Under the pieces are notes generated by a model that ran no database searches, was not told the DNA's origin, and saw only the letters and a list, made by a program, of their open reading frames with translations. This document shows, piece by piece, positions 24,221 through 33,492 of a stretch of DNA of 64,000 nucleotides. The stretch covers positions 5,428,501 through 5,492,500 of the forward strand of contig NZ_CP041767.1 in NCBI RefSeq assembly GCF_022026395.1, written 5' to 3'. The position numbers were made by a program, and so were the translations under genes. Origin of the DNA: Brevibacillus brevis (GTDB lineage Bacteria > Bacillota > Bacilli > Brevibacillales > Brevibacillaceae). Position 1 is the first letter of the stretch; each line of letters opens with the position of its first letter.

Positions 24221-26731
24221 TTAACGGCGTTTCCGTTTCGCCTGACTGGCTACATTTTTGCGGTTCTTTTTCTTCGACTTGACGAGATCTTCCCAGAATC
24301 CCTTCTGGCGTTTCGCTGGGGTATCTCCTTCTCCTGCACCGATTGGCAGCACTTCTTCACCGCTCGATGCTTTGCCCGATCCAGCACGGCGAGGAGGTTT
24401 GTTCCCTTCCGTTTTGCGGCGATCCTTGTATTTTTGACGGATTTCCGCCGGATGCTTTTTGTCCTTTTGACGATCCGGTTTGCCTGGACGATCTGGACGG
24501 CCTGTACGTGAACGATCTTGTTTGCCACGTGTGGGCTTACGATCTCCACCTCGACCATCTATTACGCGAGGCGTACGCTCACGGCTGCCGCGGAATCCAG
24601 CCTTCGGCATCCCGACGATTTCGAAGTCGATGGTGCGTTCATCCACGTTTACATTGGCTACACGTACCTCGACGACATCCCCGATCCGATACTGCTTGCC
24701 TGTACGCTCACCAACCAGCGCAAACATTTTCTCATGGTAATGATAGTAGTCGTCGGTCAAAAAGCTGACGTGCACCAAGCCTTCAATCGTGTTAGGCAGC
24801 TCGACGAAAATCCCAAACGAAGTGACGCTGGAGATGACGCCTTCGAATTCTTCTCCCACTCGCTCAAGCATGAACTCCGCTTTTTTCAGATCGTCTGTTT
24901 CACGCTCGGCATCGACAGCCAACCGTTCACGTTGTGACGCATGCTCCGCGATTACTGGCATTTGCTCTGCCCAGTACCCCAGACGTTTTTCTGATATTTG
25001 ATCCCCCAGCTCGATCCATTCGCGAATGCGACGGTGGACGATTAAGTCGGGATAACGGCGAATCGGCGAAGTGAAATGGGTATAAAACTCCGTAGACAAG
25101 CCGTAATGCCCCAGACTTTCCGCGTCGTAGCGCGCTTGCTTCATGGAACGCAGCATGACGGTGCTGATAATAATTTCTTCCGGTGTTCCCTTTACCTCTT
25201 CCAGCAATTGCTGCAACGCACGTGGATGGACAGAATTGCCTTTCCCGCGGATTGAGTAGCCAAAATTCGTGATGAACTCCATGAAGGCCATGAGCTTTTC
25301 AGCATTCGGGTCTTCGTGAATCCGGTACATGAACGGCTGCTTCATCCAGTGGAAATGCTCGGCCACTGTTTCGTTGGCAGCGAGCATAAACTCCTCGATG
25401 ATCTGCTCCGCAATCGATCGCGTACGGAAGCCGATTTCTGTAGGGGTTCCCTCTTCATCGACGTAAATTTTCGCTTCACGGAAATCGAAGTCAATGGCGC
25501 CGCGCTGCATCCGTTTTTTACGCAGCTTCAAGGCCAGCTCTTTCATATCCTCAAACATCGGGACGAGTCTGCTGTACTTCTCAATCAAAGCTTCGTCCTT
25601 GTCTTCCAAAATACTGCGTACATCTGCATACGTCATGCGCTCATCTGTACGAATTACACTCAAAAAGATGTCGTACTTGACGGTGTTTCCGTTCGCATCC
25701 ATCTCCATATCGCAGGAAATCGTCAATCGGTCTACCTGCGGATTGAGACTGCATATGCCGTTGGACAAGCGATGTGGCAGCATCGGGATCACGCGGTCAA
25801 CTAAGTAGACACTGGTACCGCGACGATACGCCTCATTGTCCAGCTGGGACTTTTCACGAACATAGTAGCTGACGTCAGCGATATGCACGCCGAGTCTCAG
25901 GTTTCCATTTGGCAGCCTCTCCAGGGAAACGGCATCGTCCAAGTCTTTGGCATCTGCACCGTCGATCGTAACCATCATCCGCTCACGCAAGTCACGACGA
26001 CCGCTGATCTCCTCCTCGGAAATCTCATCTGGTGCAGCCTCAGCCTCTGCTAACACGTCATCTGGAAAAGCTTCTGGCAAGTTGAACTTGCGGATGATCG
26101 ACAGAATATCGACGCCCGGATCGTTCTTATGGCCGAGAATCTCGACGACCTCACCCTCAGGATTCACTCGCCCCTCTGGGTAACGAACGATGTTGACGAC
26201 TACCTTGTGACCATCTACAGCACCGTTATAGGCTTCTTTTGGGATAAAAATATCCTTGCCGAGCCGCTTTTCGTCGGGAATGACAAACGCGTAATACGTC
26301 TCGTCCTTGAACGTCCCTACGACCTGCTTCATTCCCCGCTCGACGATGCGAATAATTTGTCCTTCCAGACGATTGCCGCCTGCTTCCTTTTCCACACGGA
26401 CCAATACGGTATCCCCATGCAGCGCACCGTTCATATCATTCGCATGAACGTATACGTCCTCCGCGCCCTGTGTTTCCGGGATCACAAATCCGAAGCCCTT
26501 CGGATGACTTTGCAGACGTCCACGCACCAGATTCATTTTTTCAGGCACACCATACCGATTCGCTCTGGTGCGGATCACCTCTCCGCTCGCTTCCAGTGCA
26601 TTCAGTGTTTTCACAAGCTCCTTGAACGTGGCAGAATCCTTGATTCCAAATGCTTCTTCCAGTTCCCTCACCGTCATCGGGTGGTATGCTTGCTCTCGCA
26701 TAAACGCGAGTATTTTTTCTTGATCTTCCAT
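24221..26731 (-). CDS. rnr: Ribonuclease R
   Basis: An 836-residue 3'-5' exoribonuclease that degrades structured RNA and helps tmRNA-linked decay of non-stop mRNA. Order: N-terminal winged helix, two cold-shock OB domains, the RNB catalytic domain ([16 protein letters not shown] with the metal-binding aspartates; [26 protein letters not shown]), S1 domain ([18 protein letters not shown]), and a long Lys/Arg/Gly-rich tail after about residue 725. AAAAGGAGG precedes the ATG. It lies between secG and smpB, the conserved Firmicute arrangement. Confidence 0.97.
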   Translation of the reverse strand: MEDQEKILAFMREQAYHPMTVRELEEAFGIKDSATFKELVKTLNALEASGEVIRTRANRYGVPEKMNLVRGRLQSHPKGFGFVIPETQGAEDVYVHANDMNGALHGDTVLVRVEKEAGGNRLEGQIIRIVERGMKQVVGTFKDETYYAFVIPDEKRLGKDIFIPKEAYNGAVDGHKVVVNIVRYPEGRVNPEGEVVEILGHKNDPGVDILSIIRKFNLPEAFPDDVLAEAEAAPDEISEEEISGRRDLRERMMVTIDGADAKDLDDAVSLERLPNGNLRLGVHIADVSYYVREKSQLDNEAYRRGTSVYLVDRVIPMLPHRLSNGICSLNPQVDRLTISCDMEMDANGNTVKYDIFLSVIRTDERMTYADVRSILEDKDEALIEKYSRLVPMFEDMKELALKLRKKRMQRGAIDFDFREAKIYVDEEGTPTEIGFRTRSIAEQIIEEFMLAANETVAEHFHWMKQPFMYRIHEDPNAEKLMAFMEFITNFGYSIRGKGNSVHPRALQQLLEEVKGTPEEIIISTVMLRSMKQARYDAESLGHYGLSTEFYTHFTSPIRRYPDLIVHRRIREWIELGDQISEKRLGYWAEQMPVIAEHASQRERLAVDAERETDDLKKAEFMLERVGEEFEGVISSVTSFGIFVELPNTIEGLVHVSFLTDDYYHYHEKMFALVGERTGKQYRIGDVVEVRVANVNVDERTIDFEIVGMPKAGFRGSRERTPRVIDGRGGDRKPTRGKQDRSRTGRPDRPGKPDRQKDKKHPAEIRQKYKDRRKTEGNKPPRRAGSGKASSGEEVLPIGAGEGDTPAKRQKGFWEDLVKSKKKNRKNVASQAKRKRR

Positions 26732-26825
26732 TCACAAACCTCCTTTTTCGCGTGGCATTCCCGCGTTTCTCCATGACCATCCTATTATGTAGTATTCACC
26801 GTTCCCGCATATCGCAATCGGAATA

Positions 26826-26860
26826 GAGAAAAAGACAGCAAGTTGCACTCGCTGTCTTTC
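26826..26860 (-). terminator. Terminator of secG
   Basis: AAAGACAGC pairs with GCTGTCTTT around an 11-base loop, followed on the minus strand by TTC TCT. It lies 14 bases past the secG stop. Confidence 0.7.
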
Positions 26861-26873
26861 GGCCGTTCGTCTA

Positions 26874-27122
26874 TTACGCTCCTGATTTCAAGAAATACCC
26901 GAGCAAAATCGCAAAAATCATGAAGCCAACCGCAAATACAACGGTCAGTTTCCCTAAAAGTGCGTCAATCCCGCGGGCTTTTTGTTTGCCCATCAGTTGC
27001 TCTGCGCCGCCACCAATCGCTCCGGAAAGGCCGGCACTTTTTCCCGATTGCAGCAACACGACGATAATTAAGCCAATACTTGCGATCACAAGTAAAATTT
27101 TCGCAGCCAATGCCATTTTCAT
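26874..27122 (-). CDS. secG: Preprotein translocase subunit SecG
   Basis: An 82-residue inner-membrane protein with two transmembrane helices (about 6-26 and 55-77) and the conserved loop LLQSGKSAGLSGAIGGGAEQLMGKQKARGID. It assists SecYE in protein export. Length is usual. The gene precedes rnr, as in Bacillus. Start supported by AGGTGA seven bases upstream. Confidence 0.95.
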   Translation of the reverse strand: MKMALAAKILLVIASIGLIIVVLLQSGKSAGLSGAIGGGAEQLMGKQKARGIDALLGKLTVVFAVGFMIFAILLGYFLKSGA

Positions 27123-27326
27123 TCACCTCAAAACGTATTTCCAAGGCGGAAAAAACCAATACAACAACTTTATCACACTTGTCTGGTAACAGCAACCCGC
27201 TATCCCTTCCATTATAAGAGAAATTCTTTCAAATAATATTGACCGTTATAAGGTAGAATAAGAGCAACGTGTTTTTACGAAAAAATGGCAAATTGTGTAC
27301 TTTCTTTGTCTTGTTGGGTAGTCGCC

Positions 27327-27355
27327 TTGATATTGTCAAACTTTTGCCGTAAAAT
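27327..27355 (+). promoter_or_regulatory. Sigma-A-type promoter of the cytochrome c gene
   Basis: TTGATA (27327-27332) and TAAAAT (27350-27355) are 17 bases apart, about 40 bases before the start codon. Confidence 0.6.
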
Positions 27356-27397
27356 TACCATGAAACTTTATAATTTGCTTTGGGAGGTCTTTGTCAG

Positions 27398-27793
27398 ATG
27401 GCTGGGTCCAACAAAAAAGACATGAATCAAAACGATGTAATTGATTCCGCGAAGGCCTTTTTTACTTCGTTTGGTATCTTGTTTCTTGTTTTTCTCATTG
27501 CACTTGTAGGATCAATCATTTTCCCACCAAAACATGGCGAAGAAGCAAATGGTGGCGGCGCACCAACTGCACAAATTGACGCTGCTGCTGTATTTAAACA
27601 AAATTGCGCTTCCTGTCATGGTCAAAATCTCGAAGGCATTGCAGGTCCAAACCTGACAAAAATTGGAGCGACGCTTAGCGCTGACGACATTGCTAAAATC
27701 ATCAAAGAAGGTAAAGGCGGCATGCCCCCTGGAATGCTGAAGAAACAACCAGAAATTCAAGCGGTTTCACAGTGGCTGTCGGAGAAGAAATAA
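27398..27793 (+). CDS. Membrane-anchored small cytochrome c (c550/c551 type)
   Basis: A 131-residue protein with one N-terminal transmembrane anchor (about residues 20-44), a Gly/Ala-rich linker and a single haem c domain with CASCH near residue 71 and a distal Met in GGMPPGML. It carries electrons at the outer face of the membrane, like CccA of Bacillus. GGGAGG lies 11 bases before the ATG at 27398. Monocistronic with promoter and terminator. Anchor form suggests CccA rather than the lipoprotein CccB. Confidence 0.9.
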   Translation: MAGSNKKDMNQNDVIDSAKAFFTSFGILFLVFLIALVGSIIFPPKHGEEANGGGAPTAQIDAAAVFKQNCASCHGQNLEGIAGPNLTKIGATLSADDIAKIIKEGKGGMPPGMLKKQPEIQAVSQWLSEKK

Positions 27794-27817
27794 GTACATA
27801 GATAGCCTGTAAGAAAG

Positions 27818-27850
27818 AAACACCGAAGACTTTTCCTCTTCGGTGTTTTC
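27818..27850 (+). terminator. Terminator of the cytochrome c gene
   Basis: CACCGAAGA/TCTTCGGTG with a 7-base loop, then TTTT. Confidence 0.85.
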
Positions 27851-27874
27851 CGCGTTAATGGGGAGGCTTTTCAT

Positions 27875-28627
27875 ATGATCATCAAGATTGAAGCTTTGGG
27901 GAAACAAATCCACTCCCCTGCACGTACATGGTTGTTCCGTGACGTAAACACTAGCATTATGGAGCCTACGATTATTGGCATTCTGGGGAAATCAGGTCAG
28001 GGAAAAAGCACCTTGCTTCGTATTTTGGGTCGTCTTTTGCAACCTGACGCCGGTACGGTTTTCCTGGAGAAGAAAGAAATGACACTGTGGGACGCGAAAG
28101 CTTGGCGAATGAAAATCAGTTATGTGGCTCAGCAGGCCGTTATGCTGCCAGGCAGCGTGGAAGACAATCTGCGGACAGTAAGTACCCTGCATCAGCGTCC
28201 TTTTGATAAGAAGCTCGCCTCAGCCTTGATGGAACAGTTATATATGGAAGAGATTGATTGGTCAAAACCGGCCGCTCAACTCTCCGGCGGTGAAAAACAA
28301 CGGCTCGCTCTCGTTCGTAGCCTGATGCTTCAGCCATCTGTCCTGCTGCTGGATGAGGTTACCGCTTCACTCGATACGAAGAGCAAGCAGGCTGCTGAAC
28401 GGCTCCTCGTCGATTTGCACCACCAAACGGGCACGACCTTAATTTGGGTCACGCATGATTTAGAAGAAGCACGAGTCGCTTGCAAGCGCATTTGGTTTAT
28501 GGCCAACCACCAGCTCGCAGAAGACGCTGAATCTGAAGCGTTTTTCCACTCGCCCCAATCCGAGGAAGCTCGTGAATTTTTGCAAGATGGGAATGTCCAC
28601 GCTGCCCTCAGTGAGGTGCAGCGATGA
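27875..28627 (+). CDS. fetA: FetA-type ABC transporter ATPase (iron export)
   Basis: A 250-residue ABC ATPase: Walker A GKSGQGKST (about residues 38-46), Q-loop YVAQQAVMLPG, signature LSGGEKQR, Walker B VLLLDEVTASLD and H-loop VTHD. With the following membrane protein it matches FetAB (YbbL-YbbM), linked in E. coli to iron export and peroxide resistance. The four-base overlap (ATGA) with fetB shows coupled translation. The family name is solid; substrate in this organism is inferred. Confidence 0.88.
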   Translation: MIIKIEALGKQIHSPARTWLFRDVNTSIMEPTIIGILGKSGQGKSTLLRILGRLLQPDAGTVFLEKKEMTLWDAKAWRMKISYVAQQAVMLPGSVEDNLRTVSTLHQRPFDKKLASALMEQLYMEEIDWSKPAAQLSGGEKQRLALVRSLMLQPSVLLLDEVTASLDTKSKQAAERLLVDLHHQTGTTLIWVTHDLEEARVACKRIWFMANHQLAEDAESEAFFHSPQSEEAREFLQDGNVHAALSEVQR

Positions 28628-29388
28628 CGCATACGCTTACGGATTCATACATGTGGCTACTCTTTGCCTATGCATTTGTTTTCATTGCCCTCCTGCTTTC
28701 CGTTTGGCAGAAGCTCGGCTTGGAAAAGGATATTTTGATTGGCACCATCCGCTCTACCGTTCAATTGCTCGGGATCGGCTACGTCCTACATTTTGTCTTT
28801 GCTGCCGATAGTGTCTGGTTTATATTATTGATCATTCTCATGATGATCTTGGTCGCTTCGTGGAACGCTGCCAGCAGAGCCAAGCATTTATCGGGGATCT
28901 TTTGGCGGATCTCTATATCACTTGCATTAACAGAGGTCATCACTATGGGACTGTTGGTTGTACTCGGGCTTGTATCTCCTACGCCGCAGTACCTCATCCC
29001 GATGAGCGGCATGATTATTGGCAGCTCCATGATCGTCATGAGCCTTTTTCTCACGCATATGAACAGAGAAGTAGAAGCCTCTCGCGGGGACATCGAAACT
29101 CTGCTTTGTCTGGGAGCGACTACACGCCAAGCCGTGCATGTGGTGCTGAAGCGAGCCGTCAAAGCGAGCATGATCCCCACCTTTGACACGATGAAAACAA
29201 TCGGACTCGTCCAATTGCCAGGGATGATGACCGGAATGATCGTCGCGGGTGCCAGTCCCATCGAGGCCGTTCGCTACCAAATCCTCATTATGCTCAGCTT
29301 TAGCTCCTCAGCGGCCATTTCGGCGGTTCTGATCAGCATGCTCAGCTATCAGCTCTGGTTTACACGGGATTCCATGCTCCACCCTTAA
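28624..29388 (+). CDS. fetB: FetB-type ABC transporter permease (UPF0014)
   Basis: A 254-residue protein with about seven transmembrane helices, containing the family phrases RSTVQLLGIGYVL, MSGMIIGSSMIVMSLFL and LVQLPGMMTGMIVAGASP. It is the channel partner of FetA. Start ATG overlaps fetA stop. A terminator follows, closing a two-gene operon. Regulation not visible; no Fur box was seen nearby. Confidence 0.9.
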   Translation: MTHTLTDSYMWLLFAYAFVFIALLLSVWQKLGLEKDILIGTIRSTVQLLGIGYVLHFVFAADSVWFILLIILMMILVASWNAASRAKHLSGIFWRISISLALTEVITMGLLVVLGLVSPTPQYLIPMSGMIIGSSMIVMSLFLTHMNREVEASRGDIETLLCLGATTRQAVHVVLKRAVKASMIPTFDTMKTIGLVQLPGMMTGMIVAGASPIEAVRYQILIMLSFSSSAAISAVLISMLSYQLWFTRDSMLHP

Positions 29389-29397
29389 ATACAAGCA

Positions 29398-29433
29398 CTG
29401 TCGGACACAGCTTCCGGCAGTTTTTTTGTTTTT
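29398..29433 (+). terminator. Terminator of fetAB
   Basis: ACTGTCGG pairs imperfectly with CCGGCAGT, followed by seven T. Confidence 0.75.
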
Positions 29434-29494
29434 GTAATGAAATGCACCCTGAGTCGTCAAATTACATGTAGAACGTACAAAAGGTGGTTCAGCT

Positions 29495-30019
29495 ATGGAC
29501 AAAAACGGTTTAATGGAGCAATGGTTCCTACGCTATGGCGATGATATTTACAAATTTCTTATTTACTACACAGGAACCCGCGATGTGGAAGACCTCGTTC
29601 AGGATGTCTTTTTAAAAGCGCTTCGGTCTCTGGATGCATTCGAAGGCAGATCGCAACCGAAAACATGGCTATTGACGATTGCCAGAAATACCGCCATCGA
29701 TCATAAACGAAAGCAACGTCTGCGTAATTGGCTGCCAGACAAATGGCTGGCGAATGTAGAGACTGAAGAAAAAACACCGGAGGAAATTTTGCACGTACAT
29801 GAGGAGCAGCAAGCACTTTACCATGCAATCCGAGAAGTAAAACCCGCATTTCGTGAGGTGCTCATTTTACGTGGGGTCAAGGGACTGTCCTCCAAGGAGA
29901 CGGCTGAAATACTGGGGTGGTCCGAAAACAAAGTAAACGTGACATTGCACCGTGCCATGAAAGCTGTCAGAGAAATACTTGAACGTGAGAAAAAGGAGAT
30001 GATTGGCGATGCGATCTAA
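29495..30019 (+). CDS. sigX: ECF sigma factor, SigX-like
   Basis: A 174-residue group 4 sigma factor. Region 2: DIYKFLIYYTG and VEDLVQDVFLKALRSLDAFEG with the TWLLTIARNTAIDHKRK DNA-melting segment. Region 4: AFREVLILRGVKGLSSKETAEILGWSENKVNVTLHRA, a helix-turn-helix for the -35. It resembles Bacillus SigX, which governs envelope-charge genes. Its 3' end overlaps the membrane-anchored partner gene by 11 bases, which is the usual arrangement with an anti-sigma factor. AAAGGTGG precedes ATG. Confidence 0.88.
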   Translation: MDKNGLMEQWFLRYGDDIYKFLIYYTGTRDVEDLVQDVFLKALRSLDAFEGRSQPKTWLLTIARNTAIDHKRKQRLRNWLPDKWLANVETEEKTPEEILHVHEEQQALYHAIREVKPAFREVLILRGVKGLSSKETAEILGWSENKVNVTLHRAMKAVREILEREKKEMIGDAI

Positions 30020-31247
30020 TTCAGACCATGACTTACTATCGAAATTGAAAGGAATGCCGGATATGAAAATGAACGGAGAACAAAAGCACGAGATCGTTTC
30101 TGCAATTCGCCAAACAAATGTGAGCAAATCTGGAAGGACAGCTTCCTTACGTGGTTTCGCTACGATTGGCAAGGGATTGGCCCTCTGCTCCGTACTTGCT
30201 GTGACCGTCTGGCTGGGTGCCTCACTCCTTGCGAACCAACAACAGAGTACATTGCCAGATACCGTTGCACCTATTGCTCCTGGCTCTCCTACCGCTTCTC
30301 CGGGACCCGGTCCAAACAACAGCGTGACAACACAGCCTATTCCGCAGTCAGAGGAACTCTTGTCACAAATTCGTTCAAATGCAAAAAAAGGCAGAGTCAT
30401 CTCCCTTCCTTTCGTTCTGGAAAAAACGATAGATGAAGTAGAAAAGGGCTGGGGAAAGCCTGAGAAAACCTACTCAGCAAATGGACTGATCTACTCTGCC
30501 TACCCGAAAAAAGAAGTCGTGTTTGGCTACAACAAAGGCATGCAGCTCGTAGACATGCACAGGACAGATTCACGCTTGCAGCAAATCAGCTTGTCTGCCG
30601 TCGAAAAGAGCTGGGGAAAACCGAGCCGTATCAGCGAGTTTGGCGATCATACAATTTATACCTATGATGTGACGAGTGAATATCAGGTCAAGCTGATCTT
30701 CCAAGGCACGAAAAGCACGAGCAAAGAAGACTTGATTCTTGTGGAATACCAACTGTACTACCCGCAAGGAAACAAAAATCTGATGCTTTATGGGAATAAT
30801 GCCGAATTGTTGCAAAGCGTGCGTGATCTCGCCGGGAAAGGCCAAATCATCGGCAGTCAGTATCGTTTAGAAAAAGATGTATTCGATGACGCAGAAAAAC
30901 AGTTGGGCAAACCGGATGTCGTCTCCTTCGTCAATGGCATCACATACAATACGTACCGGGATCTCAACCTAGTCTTCGCCTTTAACAAAGGAATGCAAAT
31001 CGTTGATATTCGTTCCTATGACCCACGCCTGCAAGCAATTACACTTGCCGAGGTGCGTGAAACACTTGGGGAGCCAGCTAGCAAAACCACAACGGGCGGC
31101 CAAACCATCTACACCTACAAGGTAACCCCTGATTACGAATTGAAATTTATTTTCTCAGGCATCATGACCGATGACCCAAACACTATCTTCATCGATCACG
31201 TAAACATTTACTACCCACGAGGAACATTCAACAACATGGCGGGATAA
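30009..31247 (+). CDS. Membrane-anchored anti-sigma-like protein with two extracellular DUF4309-like domains
   Basis: A 412-residue protein. The first 50 residues are cytoplasmic, then a transmembrane helix (about 55-75), a Pro/Ser-rich linker, and two tandem homologous domains of about 120 residues. Both begin ELL..R..A.KG and share LEK..D..EK..GKP, the FNKGMQ.VD segment, LGEP and YTY.VT. These match DUF4309 (YjgB-type) modules. Overlap with the ECF sigma gene and topology suggest the short cytoplasmic part holds sigma X inactive and the outside domains sense a signal. RsiX of Bacillus is analogous in position, not in the outside domain. I start at ATG 30009 (AGGAG ten bases upstream); TTG 30003 is possible. 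Confidence 0.75.
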   Translation: MRSNSDHDLLSKLKGMPDMKMNGEQKHEIVSAIRQTNVSKSGRTASLRGFATIGKGLALCSVLAVTVWLGASLLANQQQSTLPDTVAPIAPGSPTASPGPGPNNSVTTQPIPQSEELLSQIRSNAKKGRVISLPFVLEKTIDEVEKGWGKPEKTYSANGLIYSAYPKKEVVFGYNKGMQLVDMHRTDSRLQQISLSAVEKSWGKPSRISEFGDHTIYTYDVTSEYQVKLIFQGTKSTSKEDLILVEYQLYYPQGNKNLMLYGNNAELLQSVRDLAGKGQIIGSQYRLEKDVFDDAEKQLGKPDVVSFVNGITYNTYRDLNLVFAFNKGMQIVDIRSYDPRLQAITLAEVRETLGEPASKTTTGGQTIYTYKVTPDYELKFIFSGIMTDDPNTIFIDHVNIYYPRGTFNNMAG

Positions 31248-31253
31248 CCACAC

Positions 31254-31290
31254 AAAAAAAAGACGGGAGCATCAGTCCCGTCTTTTTTCA
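31254..31290. terminator. Bidirectional terminator
   Basis: AAAGACGGGA/TCCCGTCTTT with A and T runs on either side, between convergent genes. Confidence 0.88.
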
Positions 31291-32301
31291 TTATTTACCG
31301 ATGATGTAGCCTTCCAGCTCATCCAGTACTTTATTCGCTGCGATTACGCCACCGGAAGTATTCCAGATGGTGTCATCCACTTTGATTGCTTTGCCCGCTT
31401 TCACGACGTTCAGGTTTTTCCAGAGTGAATCGTTTGTCCACTCTTGCTCCAGCTTGGATGCCTCGCCCTTGCCTGTTTCGTACGTAAAGTAGAACATGAT
31501 GTCGCCATCCATTTCCGGAATGCGCTCTTTGGTTACTTCTGCTGCGAAATCGTCTTTGTCTTGGGCAGCTGGACGTGCCAGGCCAAGGTCTTTGAAAATC
31601 GCACCAGTGAAGGTGTTTTTGTAGTAGATGCGAACTTTGCCAGGCATGAAACGTACAACAGATACTTTTGTGTTCAGCTTGTCGCCCGCTTTTGCTTTAA
31701 ACTCTTCTACGCGTTTGTTCCAATCAGCGAGGATTTTTTCACCCTCAGCCTTTTTGTTTACTGCTTCCGCGAACAAAGAGAAGTTTTCTTTCCAGTCGCC
31801 GCGTGGCTCTTCCACGAATACGGTTGGAGCAATTGCAGTCAATTGTTGATAAATTTTTTCATGACGGAATTTCATACCCAGAATCAAGTCAGGTTTCAGT
31901 GCCGCAATTGCTTCCAGGTTAGGTTGTCCTTCTGTACCTACGGATTTTGTACCCTCAAGGAAAGACTTGGTGAAATCGTAGAATTGTGTTGGATCATTAG
32001 CTGCACCTACAGCCCCTACCGGCTTCACACCGAGAGCCATCAGAGTTTCAGTACCTTGGTTAGTCAACATGACGATGCGTTCTGGCGTACCTTTAATGGT
32101 TGTTTCGCCCATCGCGTGTTTCACTGTGTAGCTTTGGCCGGAACCCTCGGAATTGCCTGTTGCTTGGTCAGCAGGCTTTTGTTCTGCCGGCTTTTGTTCG
32201 CTTGCTTGCGGAGTTCCACAACCGGTAACAACCAGTAAGAGCGCCATTAAGACAGCAAAAAAAGCTTTACCGCCTACGGTCCGATATGTACGAGAAAACA
32301 T
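31291..32301 (-). CDS. Siderophore-binding lipoprotein of iron ABC transporter (YfiY-like)
   Basis: A 336-residue FepB/FhuD-class binding protein. Signal peptide with lipobox LVVTGCG (Cys near 28), then a Lys/Gln-rich linker and the ligand-binding fold (TPERIVMLTNQGTETLMALGVKPVGA; PNLEAIAALKPDLILG). It captures a ferric siderophore outside the membrane. Divergent from two FecCD permeases across a region with two Fur boxes, so it is expected to be induced by low iron. The closest named relatives are the YfiY schizokinen/arthrobactin-type proteins; ligand is not certain. Confidence 0.88.
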   Translation of the reverse strand: MFSRTYRTVGGKAFFAVLMALLLVVTGCGTPQASEQKPAEQKPADQATGNSEGSGQSYTVKHAMGETTIKGTPERIVMLTNQGTETLMALGVKPVGAVGAANDPTQFYDFTKSFLEGTKSVGTEGQPNLEAIAALKPDLILGMKFRHEKIYQQLTAIAPTVFVEEPRGDWKENFSLFAEAVNKKAEGEKILADWNKRVEEFKAKAGDKLNTKVSVVRFMPGKVRIYYKNTFTGAIFKDLGLARPAAQDKDDFAAEVTKERIPEMDGDIMFYFTYETGKGEASKLEQEWTNDSLWKNLNVVKAGKAIKVDDTIWNTSGGVIAANKVLDELEGYIIGK

Positions 32302-32331
32302 GATGAAAGGACCCCTTTCCCTTTTCTATAA

Positions 32332-32346
32332 TGAGAATTCATATCA
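32332..32346. promoter_or_regulatory. Fur box (binding-protein side)
   Basis: TGAGAATTCATATCA fits the 7-1-7 Fur consensus TGATAATnATTATCA at 11 of 14 positions and lies about 30 bases before the lipoprotein start. Confidence 0.7.
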
Positions 32347-32395
32347 ATGACAGAGTCTATCCTACTCCCCTGCTTGTCAAAAGTCAATCACAAAA

Positions 32396-32410
32396 TGATA
32401 ATGACTATCA
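32396..32410. promoter_or_regulatory. Fur box (permease side)
   Basis: TGATAATGACTATCA fits the 7-1-7 Fur consensus at 13 of 14 positions, midway in the divergent region. Confidence 0.82.
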
Positions 32411-32484
32411 ACGTCATTGACACTTCCTTTATGTAGCTCTACACTTAACTATGAAACCATCTAAGAAATAAGGATGTAGCCATC

Positions 32485-33492
32485 ATGAATACTTTTTTAG
32501 CTAGCAACTTTCGTAAAATTCTGGGACTGGTATTCGCCCTTCTCCTTCTGACTTACCTCAGTTATGCCAGCCTCATCTTTGGCGTCATTGACACGAGCTG
32601 GCAAACTGCGATTGATGCCTATACGAATTTTAACGGCTCCAATGAACACATCGTCATTAAAGAAGTGCGAGTACCGCGTGTGCTCAATGCGCTTACGGTC
32701 GGTTTTTGCCTCGGTTTGGCCGGAACGCTGCTTCAATCCTTGACGAGAAACCCTGTTGCAGATGTTGAACTGTTCGGTCTTAATGCAGGTGCTTCTCTTT
32801 TTGTTGTGTTCGCCGTTACATTTGTCGGGATCAGCTCCTTGACCCAATTTACATGGATTTCCTTTTTAGGGGCCGCTGTAGCAGGTTTGATCGTTTACAT
32901 GCTCGGTTCATTCGGCAGAGATGGACTTTCGCCTGTGAAGCTGGTCTTAGCGGGTGCAGCTATCACCGCCTTGGCTTCTTCGATCCGACACGGCATGATG
33001 GTCCTGAATGAAAAGGCTACGGACGAGGTGCTTTTCTGGCTGGCAGGGTCAGTCGGAGGCAGAAAGCTGGAGTACTTAGCCACTGTCTTTCCTTATATGG
33101 TCATCGCCTGGATCGCTGCTTTTGTCCTCGCACGTCCGATTCAAACGTTGTTGATGGGTGATGACGTAGCAAAAGGTCTCGGACAACGCACATTATTGGT
33201 CAAATTCAGTGTTGGAATCGTCATTGTTCTCTTATCCGGTTGCGCAGTTGCTGTTGCTGGACCTATTGGTTTTGTCGGTTTGGTCACTCCACATCTGGCC
33301 CGCTATCTCGTCGGAATCGATACACGCTGGGTACTTTTGTACAGCGGTCTGCTTGGTTCCATCCTGCTGCTGTTAGCAGACATCGGCGCTCGCTATATTG
33401 CAATGCCTGTTGAGGTTCCTATTGGAGTAATGACAGCCCTGATCGGGATTCCGTTCTTCATCTATGTCGCACGCAAGGGGCTGGATAAATAA
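32485..33492 (+). CDS. FecCD-family siderophore permease, first subunit (YfiZ-like)
   Basis: A 335-residue permease with about nine or ten transmembrane helices. Family phrases: RVPRVLNALTVGFCLGLAG, LTRNPVADVELFGLNAGAS and PIGFVGLVTPHLARYLVG, the last holding the coupling helix for the ATPase. AAGGATG lies before ATG. The stop shares a base with the next permease start, so the two form an obligate heterodimer unit. Fur-controlled. Confidence 0.92.
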   Translation: MNTFLASNFRKILGLVFALLLLTYLSYASLIFGVIDTSWQTAIDAYTNFNGSNEHIVIKEVRVPRVLNALTVGFCLGLAGTLLQSLTRNPVADVELFGLNAGASLFVVFAVTFVGISSLTQFTWISFLGAAVAGLIVYMLGSFGRDGLSPVKLVLAGAAITALASSIRHGMMVLNEKATDEVLFWLAGSVGGRKLEYLATVFPYMVIAWIAAFVLARPIQTLLMGDDVAKGLGQRTLLVKFSVGIVIVLLSGCAVAVAGPIGFVGLVTPHLARYLVGIDTRWVLLYSGLLGSILLLLADIGARYIAMPVEVPIGVMTALIGIPFFIYVARKGLDK

